Below, piece after piece: positions 1 to 13,322 of a stretch of 64,000 nucleotides of DNA. Position 1 is the stretch's first letter. Each line of letters begins with the position of its first letter. The translations under genes were made by a program, and so were the position numbers. The notes beneath the pieces are model-generated. The model saw only the letters and a program-made list of their open reading frames with translations, searched no databases and was not told where the DNA came from. The stretch comes from Tanypteryx hageni (lineage: Eukaryota > Arthropoda > Insecta > Odonata > Petaluridae), in NCBI GenBank assembly GCA_028673005.1, contig CM054118.1:59694401-59758400 (forward strand), read 5' to 3'.

Positions 1-2169
1 TGGTATCACTTTGCTCACAACTCAAGAGAACCGTCGAAAGGGAGAGAAGGGGGACTTCTCATTTCGCTTTCACTGTAAAGGACAAGACGTCATGCAATTT
101 ATAATGCTAGTTTTTTTTTCCTTCGGAAATAATTCTTAGGGTATTCAATTTAGCCTTCTCGATTTATTTTCTGTCGGCGGCGTTTGTTATCCGCTTCACT
201 TCGTGCGCTATGCCGTTTATATCACTTGCAATCTCTCAGTCTCTCTTAAACTGTCTCAGTGGCAGTCATGCATATTTTACTTAGGGTAATTATTACGGAG
301 AGTGTCGGAGAGTCGGAACTAAGGAGATTAACAGGGGGAATAAGGATGCTACTTGTTGACTGAGTGGCGATGTATTAGATAATGAATGCAATCTCTGCGT
401 GTGACTGTAAAAGCGTAGGCTTATACTGAATTACCACCGAAGACGTCTGCTTTGTATCCTGGGCGTTTTTCAATCACTAAATGGGTATGAACTTTCAGTT
501 TTGCTGATGGTGGTGCGTAAGTGTTCGCTTATTTTGATATGAAATATAAGACCAACATTTGTATCTAGAATTTGGTTTCTGAAAAAATCCTATAACAAAC
601 TTTTAAAACGTTTTAACTGAATAGGACACTATGGAATCTTTGTTAACGCTAGACGCATAGTTGGAGCTGATATTTTTCATGAACTAAATTGTTTTAGTAA
701 CGCTTAATGATACAATAACTGAATTTTATGTGCTATATAATTCTACCAACTCCACCAGAAAGCTTTAAAATGGGTGAGATAGTTTCCAGTTACCGTTCTC
801 AGTGGTGTTTTTAACAGAATACCACTATTTAATAAGCTCAAACCAATAGGTACAGACGCTTTTTGAAGCCGGCTCTCTGAGCTAGATACGCCACATATTC
901 TGTCCTTAATCTAGTTTCCATTTATTGACCTTACTGGCATCGGTAACACTACAAGTGCATCTCTTAATGTCTACAGACTATTCTAGGTCTTCTATCAAGA
1001 CAAGGCTATAGTTCAAAGTAGATTTTATAAGAGTGTTTAAAAATATAAAACGACAACTTGTTAAACTTTAGCTAGAAGCTGAATCACATCATTTTATAGT
1101 ATAATTTATAAAACAATGTATGCTACTCTTTTTAAAATCACTCACAAATAATTTTCATTATTTTGTCTGCGCCAGTATGGGTCAAATTTGGCGATGCATT
1201 TACAATATGCAGCAACATTTGCTTTACCATATAGTAGTGAATAACTGTTTATTTCTTCAAAACAGAGAAGTGTAAAAGGAACTTAAATGCTGTACTCTTG
1301 CATTTTCTTTGTAGATATCGCACAATGAATATAAATCAAGAGAACTGAGCCATTAAAATGTTTAATTCTTTCCGTTGCATACCAAACTATTGTTTAGTAT
1401 ACTTGTGCAAGTAGAAACAGATAGACAGTAATGCATTTATACCGAAAACACAGTCCATAACTAACAGAAATACAGCTGCGCAGAAAAATACCCTTTTTAT
1501 ATTCAACTCTGCCTTCCCCGAGATATTGAAGAATATTTTAACAAAACTCCATCTCCCTAACAATGGTGAATAATCTCTTTCATCTGTTTCAGAATTTGAG
1601 CATATTATTTATTGCCAGTATCGCAGTTGTCAGAAAATTTTCGAGAGATTTTTGCGAGAAAGCAGAATAATGAAATAAAAAATAGTATATGCGTAAAACT
1701 TCCCTTCTTCCCTCGTTAGTTCCATCTCTGCTCTCCGCTTTCCCAATCCAATAACTGTCAATCGCCCTGGATGCGGTCCTCTGATTTTTTCTTTTACTTT
1801 CTTGCTTCTTGGGTCTGACTTGCTGTTATGCGTATCTCTGTTTACCAACCTGGTTGTTATATCCATCGCTATCCATATTTATGTACTTTTCTTTGCCATC
1901 GTCCTTTCCTACCGTTACCTCATCGTCAACACATTTCGTACTTTCTGGTAAATAACCCGAGCTGCCACTTTGCAAAATATATAGTTAAACTTATTTATGT
2001 GGCATAGTATATGTATTTATGTATTGCGCGGAACGAGTATCTTTTTTTACGTGAAGTAATGCAAATTATTTCAGCCACCTGGCCTTCGGCCTTTTTGTGA
2101 CAATTTAAGAGCGGTATAAATTAAAAATCACAGGAGTCGCGTCTGTTTCCGGATTTATGTAAACGGATT
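1..2169. other. No recognised feature
   Basis: AT-rich sequence without exons, long frames or clear repeats that I can identify. Confidence 0.5.
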
Positions 2170-4225
2170 TAATGAGAGCTGAGTTCGTTAAAAGAATTAA
2201 ATTATTTTATTCATTAACGTTTTGGTTGCGATTTACTATTCCCACTTTCAGTAAACAAGTATTTATCTTTATCTTACACTCCCTCGAATTATTCACCATT
2301 TATAGTCTATTTCTTTACTTTTCCAGTCCTATTTGTAGCCCTTCGTTCTCCTCATTTAGACATCTTCCTCCAGTGCCCCATCCTATCTCATGCCATTCTC
2401 TTTTTATTTACCATTTACGCATTACTCTCCAATTTTTGCTCCTCATAATCTTATAATATTTTCCTCTTGCACCTTTCTTCTCTCCTTCTTTCTCTACTGA
2501 TTTTTCTAACATCTTATCATGATTCCGCTTTTTTATTTCCATCATCTACTAGGTTTATCCTCTTCTTCAACTTTGCGTTCTTTTGTCCGGGTATTCCAAC
2601 AATTTTTCATAGCTCCGTCTAAACGCAGAGGGAATATTTAATCGTTTCAAAATTCAAAAGGCTGTTTTTATGCCCTAATACCGCCGTCGTTTTCAAGGTA
2701 TCACTTATTAATGACGTTACAAAAGACTCAGTGACTCTTAAGTTCACATAATACAACTACATATGCAAAAGCCTTCAACTCAAACTACATATGTACGTTT
2801 ATTCTGATTTGTTGTTTTGTAATGCCTCGAAAATTTATTGTCATTCAAAAACACTGATAAGGTATTTTCATATCATGATTTTTTTCTGTACAGGCAATTA
2901 TTCTAGCTTCCTTGTTACTTTTTATTCAATTTTAGAGTTATTTTCTTCGTTTCTCTTTCCGTTTTTACTATTATTTTTCCTTCCAACCTTTACTTTGTCT
3001 ATCGTTTTATTCCATGACTCTCATTTTTTCCTCTTCCGTTTTTTTTTATTTCATTTATACCAATTCCTTCTCCCTTTCCGTGTTCTTCTCACAGCCATAT
3101 TTTTCCTTTCATTAGGGACTTGTTTACAACTTCTTTTAATGTCATTTAAGTCACAGTATTCGTCACGCACACACACACACAAACACACACACACTCTCGT
3201 AACCAAAGTGTACTTACTCACCCATCCCATTTCTTTTTCCTCTTTTATTTCCCGACGTCATTATGTTTACCTTTCTTGCCGTTCATCTCCTACCCATTTA
3301 TCTCTATGCATCCCACTCCCTCCTCTGTCTTCCACTCCCAGCCTTCCTACGCGTATTTAAATTTCCGCCTAGCATTCACATTAACTTTTATACTTTTCCT
3401 TAAAAACCTATTACAATTCACTTTCATTACCATTTGTTTCGTGTTTACCTTTCTTTCCGTCCATCTCCTACCTATTCATCTCTGTGAATCCCATCCATCC
3501 TCTGTCTTCCACCCCCAATCCTCCTACGCGTATTTAAATTTCCGCCTAGCACTCGCATTAATTTTTATACTTTTTCGTAAGAAACCTGTTACCATTCACT
3601 TTCATTACCATTTTTTTCTTGTCTCGACCCGTATTTTTATCCTACTTCAACTTCTTTCTCCTTAAAAAAAGCACCCCTCTAATTTTTCTCTCCTTAACTC
3701 TAGGATGAATTCGACCTTTGACTGTCTGCAGAACGCTTCCACCAGTATTAAATTACCTTCCTCCCTCTTTCTCTCTCGCTCTTTCTATCTCTCTCTACTT
3801 TATCCATGTTTTTTCTCCTCCAAACTCCCTCTAATTTCTCTCGCCATTCCCATTTAGAAAGCAATCTTTTTTTGCTTCTCAGTTTTTTAACAAGATTCTC
3901 CTCCTCCCTTTCTCCATTCTCCCCCTCCCTATCTCCCTTCTCTCCTCTTTTACCTCCCTCCCTTCTTTCCTTTGGTATTATTATCCAAAAACCTTCTCCC
4001 TGTCATAACTCACCTTCCCGACCTCTGTAGTCCCTCTCTCTTTCCCTCTCCCCCTCCCTCACCCTCCTAGTTCCTTACGTACCCCGAAAACTGCTCTCTC
4101 CTTTCACGTCTTTCCGTCAATTACTCCCTTTGGTACCCTTTCCCCTTACTATCCCCTCCACATCCCCTCTCAACCCTTTCCGTCGGGACCTCGTCCAAAC
4201 CCTCATTTTTTCTCTTCTCCCCTTA
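2170..4225. repeat. Pyrimidine-rich block with a 178-bp tandem duplication
   Basis: The + strand is C/T-rich. Two adjacent copies (3265-3442 and 3443-3620) share GTTTACCTTTCTT, CCATCTCCTAC, CCTACGCGTATTTAAATTTC and TTCACTTTCATTACCATTT. An AC microsatellite lies at 3169-3194. The Leu/Ser/Phe-rich frames at 2172-2456, 2791-3360, 3276-3665 and 3806-4030 are compositional. Confidence 0.85.
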
Positions 4226-4761
4226 AGGATTAAATGTCTTTTCTGTTGCGAGATGGAAAGGGTCGCACGCTTCGTGTAGAAATAAGGATCGCGGAAGAAA
4301 GATGAGAAACCCTTTAAATAAAAAAAATTCTCAATAAATGGGATTTTTCCATAAAAGTTTCAAGGCGATCTTTTTCGTATTTTAGAGTAAAGCAGCTTTT
4401 TTCAGCGCGTTTGTTTTTAATAATGCACGTCTGGTAATTTAACTCCCCTATCATTTAGTAAATGATCTCACATTTCCTGGTAAATTTCTTTGTCCATTTA
4501 AGGTGAGGTATTTATATTTTTTGCCAACCTCGAGCACTAATAAACTGTAAATAATTTATGAGCGGTTGAAATGATATCATTCCTGAAACTATCTTCCTCT
4601 AGTCAGAGACAGGAAAAACTTCAACATATTTTATACGTAATAACATGATTTTATTTATTTTAAAGAACTCAGAAACAGCACATGGCCAACTACACTAAAT
4701 ATAACAACGATATAACAATATTGAAATTACAATTACAACAAAGACAATCACACATAACCAT

Positions 4762-4830
4762 GACCAAGGCGGGACTCGAACCTGCGACCCTAGCATTGGG
4801 AGCCAGACGCGCTAGCCACCCCTCTGCCGA
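4762..4830 (-). mobile_element. tRNA-derived SINE head (Gly/Trp-like)
   Basis: On the minus strand a box A-like TGGCTAGCGCG and a box B GGTTCGAGTCC are spaced as in tRNA. A CTGGC/GCTAG stem encloses TCCCAAT. The acceptor stem does not close, and a non-tRNA tail follows, so this is a SINE and not a tRNA gene. Confidence 0.65.
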
Positions 4831-5850
4831 ATTTCATGTATTTGATCCCGTTCTGATTGAATCTTTCTGCGTAGATAATATTTCATTTTTCCATTTTTTT
4901 ATTTTATTTATTCTTGTTTTAAATAACTCATATACAGTCATTTCCGGCATTTTGCAATTAGTGTAATGATAGAACCATTATAGCCTTAAGTACTAAATGA
5001 GCATGAAAGAAGTGCTTTTGGGTGGAGCTAGCTGAGAAGTGTGAACAGCGACCAACCTACGTGTTACCAACTTGAAATGATTTTAAAGATGATGAAGTAA
5101 TGAAAATAAGGGGATTGGGCTGTATTTAACTCGATTCTGTTACGTTCTCACTAACACACGCATTTCTGCAACTATTTTGTGATTTTTGCGAAAAGATTTT
5201 GAGCAGGTAACCGATCTTTTCCATCTTTTCGATCACCCGATACATTCTCGGGACAACTCTTTATCTACCAGTTCTTCACACCTCTTTGAGTCTGTTAATT
5301 CGTTCGTTTCTTTTCCCATGAATGTCTCCCTTCCGATGTTGGCACTCTAAATGCAACTTTTGTGCCCTAGCATTCTTACTGGGCATCGTTTTATCCCTAT
5401 ACCAGATTTCCCTTACCTCCTGCTCTGTTCTCGACCCTCAATTTCTATTCCTCTTCTTCTTTCTGTTTATTTATGCCTCCTCTTTCCTTTCCTTTACATT
5501 GAATTGCGATCTGTTCCCCTCGGCTTTTTTCTGACCAATTCCAAAGTCGTTGACCCCTCTTTCAATCCTCTTTCTCGTTTTTTTTCCACTAAATTGTTCA
5601 TCGTCTTTTGAACGCCTTCTGTGCTTTGTAATACCATTCCTAGTCCTCCATAACCTCTATTTACGGCCTGGAATGTGTAAACAAAGGTGACCTGCCTATG
5701 TACCCGAGGCATAGATTGCCTATAAATAGAGAAACTCATCTGGTTATCCATAAATGATTTGATTTTTACGCACTTTGATTTGAGCGGCATACAAACACCT
5801 GTGAAATAGCAACTGTGATGAATTTGAATATAATTAACAATCTTCTAGAA

Positions 5851-6175
5851 CAGTGCGGTGCCAAAACGTTTCGGCTCGAGGGCAACATAATACGTTGCTG
5901 CACTCAATCGCGAGCTACATAGCTAACTTATGCCCTCTTCGCGGGTCATATTCAGTGGAACATAAACAATAAATTAAGGAAAGTATAGGGTTTAGTTGTG
6001 GGTCAATATTACATGAATTTGTGTTTAAATATCTTTATGTATTATGAGGAAAGATGGGTAAAAACAGAATATATTGTTTTTATTATTTTATATTATCATT
6101 TGATACCTTATGTCCTTTAACTGTTAAACTCATGGTGGGCCGGATGTGGTCCGCGGGACGTGGTTTCGATAATTT
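5851..6175. mobile_element. Possible hAT-type MITE remnant
   Basis: The left boundary reads CAGTGCGGTGCCAAAACGTT, then TCGGCTCGAGG. This is the CAGTGG..CCAAAC..TTT.GGCTCG style of hAT termini. About 280 bp further, GTGGGCCGGATGTGGTCCGC is the G/C-rich inner block usual near the opposite end. A clean opposite terminus and 8-bp target duplication were not found, so it is truncated or diverged. Confidence 0.45.
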
Positions 6176-6559
6176 CGTGATCTATGAATTTAGACACACT
6201 CAAGGCAAAAACTAACTAAATCGTCTCTTTTAATATTTTGTAATTCAAACAGCAAATGGATATATATTGTTAAAAGAAACGCAAGAATATAAAAATTTGG
6301 CTTTCAATTTCACATCTTTGTAAGTTAATCAGAAATAGTAAATAATGGATGTCTAATGTTCGAAGCGTTACGCAAAGAACTATCTTGAGATATCTGTGTC
6401 TTAAAATCAACCATACGTTTAACCATATGTCTGAATCTTGTGTCCTAATCACTGTGAAAATCATTCCTTGATGAACCAATTTCGTATAAATGGCTTATTA
6501 AGGCAAGGTTGTACTTGTTATGCACATGTGATTTATAGCCTAAATTTCGATAGATTGCA

Positions 6560-7365
6560 TCTCTCACTTTTTCTATCTCTACTTTGTCTCTCTCTCTCTC
6601 TCCCTACCAACATCTCATTATTTTCCATCGTACCTTCTTCCACTCCCATTCCTTACCCCTTACAATTCACATTGCCCTCCATTCCCTCGTTCTCTTTGCA
6701 GTAAAATGTCAACTGCGCCTGGTAACAAGCCTTCCCTCCACATCCCATCCTCCTTTCTCCCCTCACTTCATCTAGCTCCTCCTGCTAAATTCATTCGCCC
6801 CACTTTTTCCTTTCTTCCTATCTCAATTCTTTCCCTCCTCCCTCTTTCATTCTTTTGGATCCCTTATCCTTACCTCCTCCCTTTGTCCCTCGCTGCATTA
6901 CCCTATCTAAACCGTCTTAGAATATTCCCCGTATTCCCACTGCAGCCTTATCTTCCAATTCCCCGATACCTTAACCCTGTCCGAAAGCTCTCCCATCCTC
7001 TCTCTCTATGTCCCCCTATCTCTTTCCCTTCTACCCCTCAGCACCACCATCCCACGCCTATACTCCGGTTGTTTCACGGTAGCACGCATTCGACCTCTGG
7101 AATTTAGTGTTCCCATGGCTGCGCTCTGAGAAGAGAGGAAGCAAGGGAAGATGAGGGTTGCGTGGGAATGGAGAGAAGGCTTTTTTGGAAGGTGAGGGGA
7201 TGGGGGCAGGTGGAGGGGGCGGGATGCGAGTGGAGAGGGAGGGTGTTTTATGGAGAAAGGGAAGATGGGAAGGCGAGGCTTTTGACGAGGAGAAGGAGGG
7301 AAGGAGTGGACGCGAGTTTACCCTGACAGGGATGTGTGGGGGGAGAGTGTGATAGAGGGTAGGAG
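6560..7365. repeat. Pyrimidine-rich block followed by a purine-rich block
   Basis: Positions 6560-7060 are C/T-rich on +, and 7130-7365 are G/A-rich on +. The strand switch falls near 7100. Frames on either strand (for example 6706-7107 + and 7058-7600 -) follow composition and match no family I recognise. Confidence 0.7.
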
Positions 7366-10300
7366 TCAGATATGGCAGCAGGAAGGATACAGCATTCTTA
7401 TATTGAGTTTTTCTAATAAAAGTACATAGATAGGATTTAAAATTCTGATTTCGCATGTAACATATCGATTTCTTATTTTTCCCGCGATATTTCTGTCTTC
7501 CCGTGGTAGAAAAGTTTCTTTTTCGCTTTTTTGATGTGGATTTTATAACTATGTAAGTATATTCATGGTTTGAACATTTTACCATTCCATTACTGTACAT
7601 TTTGGCATATCTGCGTTTAATATATTATTACCGGTATCGAAATTTATACGCGAAATTAAAGCCCCACATTTATATTAATAAACAACAGTCATATCCTTCT
7701 TTATTTTTATCAATTTAGAATGTTTTTCTATCAGCAATAAACTAATAGTATTCAACTATAGTATGACATGATCTAAATTAAAGTTCATATAAGTGTTCTT
7801 ACTCGTACATATTACGATACCATTCACCATACTATACATCCCCAATAATCTTATATATCTATAAAGGCAAGTGTTTATATTTATGTATGTGTGTGATTCT
7901 ATAACTCGAGAACTATAGAACGTAGAAGCAAGAGAAAGGTATTTTAATCGCAGTGCAGAGAAAGGTGGGGTAGTAGGGTTTTTTAACCGATTTAATTGAC
8001 CATTTTTATTTTTTAAATATCCTCTCTTCTGATTTTTTTCCATTTGAATAACATGGGAATGAGTGTAGACAAATTTTAATTTGGACTTTAAAATTACTAA
8101 TAACCCTAGTATGAGTTTCAGGCTTGAACCCAGGAACGCATAAATGAATACAGTTTTGTTTTCCTACCGTCGAATTTAAAATATTGACTAAATATTTCCT
8201 AAATTACACTTTTAATAGCAAAATTTCGACATTTTTAATCAAAAACTTATGGTTGTCCTGTATATTCAATTGTTGCCTACTTCTTGAACTAGGAAAACCG
8301 GGTATGCGAGTTTGTTATTTTTATCATGGTAACATAAATAAACAAACTTCTGTCAATAGCAATGTTTGTATTGTGAGATAAAAATTAGCGCAAGCTATAT
8401 GTGAAAGCGACTTTGTAAATTCAAGTAGCATATTTATAAGGTGTATAGTGCGAAAATTGCGGAAAAAGTAGAGAAAATTGTAAAAATTTTAAATAAAAAA
8501 AAACATCATCAGAAATGTCAAAACTATACATTTCAAAACTTGAAACATTTGCCTGCATCAAAATAATTAATATTTTATTAAGTTGGGTGTAACATTATTA
8601 ACAAAGTAGAAAAAAATTCTGAAAGTTACTCGGTAATTAAAAATAATTTGTTTAGTTTCGAAAATTAGCGTTTATTAACGCAAGTCACGTATTAAATTCG
8701 CAAGATTGGCTATCAAAAAGTTCATTATCATTGACAGTGAGCCCAACTCATTCCTGGTGTACATCTTTTGCTAGAAATGTAGTCTTATGTCTGCGATGGG
8801 TCTTCGCTGGTGTTCAACTCGCGAGCTGAAATTATTTAACGGGAAATTCCCCCGGCCGAAACGTATACCCTTAATTATTTAATCGCATTGTGCCAGTGAA
8901 GAAAACATTACTTAAATTTGCAAGAAAATGTGATGTATGATCCAAATAAAGCCCACCCGGGCCATCATGGAGAAATTCCTGTTTTTCATATCTTCCCCCT
9001 TCACTGTCATAATTTTAATTATTTTTGTTAAAATAATCTTTGATAAATTTCATGTAGTGTATTAATACAGTGCTGTTATGTAATAGGTTGAATGATTAAC
9101 ATTCAAATATAGTTTTCTCTTCAATATTGAATCAAAAACCCGAACAACGTTGAATTGAGTCAAATAACTTGCAACTTTTTCGTACTTAAAAGCTCTTCTG
9201 TGTACTCTACGTTGATTATTTGTTCTTAACCTTATACCCGAGCAAAGTACGGGTGCTTCTGCTAGTAGGAGTATAAATTCAATTTCTAGTTCTTTTATCA
9301 TACACCTTACCAATCATTCATCTCTTTCCCTCCTTCCTCTTATATTCTCTCGTCCGACTCCTCCCTCTCTTTAATATCCTTTACCGTTCATCCCTCACCC
9401 CTGTCTTTATTTCATTTATAAAGCAACAGAGGGTGCTGAGCTGTCTTTAATCCAACTGAATCAAGTTAATTAAAATTTTTCCCCTTCCACACCATATCCA
9501 ATTCATGGAAGACAGAAAGAAAGATGTAGCGTGTGAGAGGAGATTGTTTGAAGGAGGAACTGAAAAGAATTCCATCTCTCGGTTGGATTAGGGAAACTAC
9601 CTCCTGTACTCGGTATTGGCCTGCGGGCTATAGTATGTCTTCATGTGCTTGTTTGCGATTAGTAGTCGATTTGTTACTTGTCTCCTAAGATGTACGGGAG
9701 TCTTGGATAATTAAACGAACAATTGCTGTTATTGAGGGTAGTATATTGTATGTGTGTTTACATAGGTGTTGCGACTTTGCGGAAATAAACCCGATTCGTT
9801 GCCATTCGAACATTAAAATGTACCAAGAATGGTTTTTACGACATTATGTAGTTTGTTTCAATATATATTGAATTGCCCACTCGTTTATCATTAGCTTAAT
9901 TGTTACGTGTATGTCCATGTAAAAAACGTTAGCTGAAAACGGAATATTATTCATATCCCGTACATCTCTTTATTCTTCCTAGTGTTCTCGTTCAATGACA
10001 GCATAATTTTATATTATATTCGTTTTCCACTCGTACTAAGCCTGCATAAAGATGACCATGCTCCAAAATTGGCATTCGTAAGTATGTTTTGCAAGTAAAT
10101 TTGGTAAATTCTAAATTGTTTATTAAACTATAATTTCGAATTTATCATATTCCAAAAAACAACTTTAATAACGTCCGAAATGAATGCCTCGCTAAACAAG
10201 TCCGATGCAATATAACTACTTAGGGTACATTTATATGGCTTGCATACTTTAAATTCAATCAAATTTTCCAAAAAAGATAATTTTAGCTGACTATTCACTC

Positions 10301-11774
10301 AAACATAGCTTGAGTGTCAGCATCTCATCGCAGTTAAAGTGTAAAAGTCACAGAACGTAACAGGTATACGATTTGTGTAATTATGACATTTATACCTCTT
10401 GAAATCCTGAGCTTCAACTCGTTTGGGAGTTAATTTTATTGTTTAAATTTCTCGGAAAGCCAAATCAAATTAATATCTCCTAAATAATTCCCTTGTAGCC
10501 CTTGACAAAGGAAGCCCGATTTTCAGCTTTTCAACAACGATTATAATTCACAAACTTCGCATCTCTGACGAAGCATTTCTTCTCCGCGCGCATTTGTCAA
10601 TTTCGTAATCTCTTAGTCGCGACACACGTTTCTCTATCTCCCCCTCTGCCCCTTCCTCGTCCTCGCCTCCCGTCCTCCTCCGCTCCGCGAGTTCCGCCGC
10701 GGTTGCTTCGTCGCCGTGATACGAATTTGCAGAATACGGTGCCATATGCCATGACAACGGCACCGGATCTTTTTTTTTTAATCCGCGTCCCTATGTGAGA
10801 GTTTATCACAGCAACCCCTCCCCCCCGCGCCTTTCAGATGGGTCTCCTTCCTCCGACTCTGGCTTACCGAGATCGAATTAATAAAAGAGGAAAATATGCC
10901 TCTCTCTCTCTCTCTCTCGCCGTCTCAAGATTAAGCTGATTATCAAGATATTTTCCTCGGCCTTCTGTAAGATGAGGATATATTTTGAGTTTTCAACTCA
11001 CGCGTTGTTTTGAATTGTATAGATTTGTGTACTGACAGACAGAGAAATTCCTTTATTTGCACGAGTCGTGAGGGATCTCCTGCACTTAAACCCAATTGCC
11101 AAATATTTTACATTTACCACATGAAAGGCTGATTACAGTGAGACAATGTAAAACAGTAGAAAAGAGTAATAAAATGTATATAAATTAATATAATTGGAAT
11201 ATAAAATTTAAAGAGAATAAAATTTTGTAAATGTAAATAGAAAAAACTAAAAATATGAAAGATCTTATCATGTTTAGTGTAACCTGCGTACTTAAACTGA
11301 GGAAGACTTGACTGCGAAAGTCGTGAATTAGCAGAGAAGGATTGTAATGGGTGTTTAGGAAAGATTTGGAGAATCACTTGGAGGATATTTTAATTTTCAA
11401 AATTCTAAGCATAAAATATCTTAACCGATAAATGCCAACGGTTAGAATTTCTATAGGTGTTATTATTTGACTCACTTCATTAATCACTATTTGTCATACA
11501 TTTTTATTGAACTACTGTTAACTATAATTAATCATCACCAAATTTTCTTGCCTATTCTTAAGGTTTTTGGCTCACCAAAATCAATCTGTCCCATCCAAGA
11601 CCTTTGTTTTCATCTTCTTATACTCACCTCTTATAATAACAAGATTGGAAAGGTGTACTCCATGTCGGAGTACAAAGAGTCTCCAAATGCGTTCTTTGAG
11701 ATTTCAGAATGTTAATATTATTCGCTCAGATAATAATTTAACGAGAAGCAAGGTACGTTGTAAAATACGTACAT
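7366..11774. other. No recognised gene; mostly AT-rich, one GC-richer patch
   Basis: A GC-richer patch at 10550-10850 carries two overlapping minus-strand frames (10548-10763 and 10597-10809), neither resembling a known domain, and a CT run at 10900-10918. The rest is AT-rich unique-looking sequence. Confidence 0.5.
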
Positions 11775-12285
11775 GTAGGTCTTCATGTAAAGTGGTCGTA
11801 ATTGTTGCACCATTTTAGCCAGAATTTGAATCGTTCAACCAATTTTAGTATAACTTCCCAATACGAAATTTTATTAAAATACTTCAAGCGGTTCCCGAGT
11901 TGAAACAAAGGAACATTGTTAACTATTTGTAGTTCATGTAAAGTGGTCGTAATTTTTGTCCGATTTTATCCAAAATTGGAATCGGCCAATTAATTTTAGC
12001 AAAACTCCCCAATACCAAATTTCATCAAGATACGTCCAGCGGTTCCCGAGTTGAAAGAAAGGAACATTGTAAACAACATATAGGTCTTCATGTAAAGTGG
12101 CCGTCATTATTGTCCGATTATAACCAAAATTGGAATCAGAGGACCAATTTTAGCAAAACTCCTCAATGCCTAATCTCATCATAATACGTCAAGCGGTCTC
12201 CGAGTTTTAACATGCGGACGGATGGAACGGAAACGACCTCCCCTACATGCGTTCACTTCGTGCAAAGAACGCATAATAAACGTAA
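11775..12285 (+). repeat. Three tandem units of about 152 bp plus a terminal segment
   Basis: TTCATGTAAAGTGG(T/C)CGT begins units at 11782, 11933 and 12087. Each unit contains CCAATTTTAG, an AATACCAAATTTCATCA-like block and a CAGCGGTTCCCGAGTT-like block. The last unit ends in a GCGGACGGATGG...AAAGAACGCATAA segment, which also ends the repeats at 33525 and 38830. The style resembles 3' regions of non-LTR elements. Confidence 0.85.
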
Positions 12286-12971
12286 GATTCCTTTTATCTT
12301 TCAATCTCTTTGCCACTTTCCTTGCATACTTCTCTGACTTCCTTCGACCGACCTTTTCCTCTTAAAATACAATCCATTCATTTCTTCTCTCTGCCATAAT
12401 TATTATCCTTTCTCCCCATGCTGCATATAAAATTTCATTATTTATTTTCCTCTCACTCCATCTTATTTTATCCAATGTATGCCATACCAACATCTCAAAC
12501 ACCTCTGATCTGCTTACATCAATTCTCATATTCCATAACTTGAATTAATACCAATAAAATTAAATCCCAAAAAAAAATTTAAAAATTGTTTTTTATAACT
12601 CTCCTTTGTGCCGTACCATACCTTCTTCACAAAGTGCTTCTCCAAACCATTCCTGAATCTACCAAACACCTAACGCAATGGAAATGTTAAACATTTTGAT
12701 TATAGTGTGCATATCCGCTGACAGATTTCTTATACAACTTCTTATAATTCTCTGCTGACAATTGGTCCTTAGACGTCACAATTAAATGCACAATAGTATT
12801 TAAAACGTACTTCGAGGACCGCTGCTTTTGAATAGACTCATGGGATATGGTCCTTTCATAAATTTGTATTTTCTGATCTGTACAAATGTCTCTAATAGAC
12901 ATAAATATTTAAAAAATAACATTTCTGCCAGTTTGTATTATTAGTATTTGTATTATCAGAAATTTAAAAAA

Positions 12972-13322
12972 TATTCAAATAATCGCGGATACGTATTATC
13001 GCGACCGCAGATCATCGCAATACCCCCTTGGACGCATGAATTCAATTCATCTCACTACATATTCGAATCATCGCAAACGAATATGCCGTGAAAATATTTT
13101 TTGCGCATCGCGCTTGCCCGCATCTGACCGTGTCCAGCGATGGAACGCGATGAGACGCCACTTCAGTGGGGGGTATCTTACTATGCATACATATTCTATA
13201 ATGTTAATAACGTTTTGCGATTGCAGGTTAAGCCCTATGCAATTATAATGGGGACCTTGGATCATCGCAAAATACGGATCATCGCGGAGGAATACCGCCG
13301 CATTACCGTGATTATTCGAATA
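12972..13322. mobile_element. 351-bp MITE with 17-bp terminal inverted repeats and reiterated ATCATCGCA
   Basis: The left end TATTCAAATAATCGCGG matches the reverse complement of the right end (TATTCGAATAATCACGG) at 15 of 17 positions. Inside, ATCATCGCA or a one-base variant occurs near 13011, 13067, 13261 and 13279. A possible short A/T target duplication (ATAT-like) flanks the element. It has no transposase; the superfamily is not assigned. Confidence 0.65.

Noticed and set aside
2172..4030. Leu/Ser/Phe-rich + strand frames up to 189 codons
   Set aside because: Low-complexity pyrimidine-rich DNA; membrane-like look is due to CT-rich codons.
4762..4830. A functional tRNA gene
   Set aside because: No closing acceptor stem and position 33 is not T in the best register; better explained as a SINE head.
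10548..10809. GC-richer patch with two overlapping minus-strand frames
   Set aside because: Acidic/basic low-complexity translation in both frames, no conserved domain; cannot be supported as an exon.
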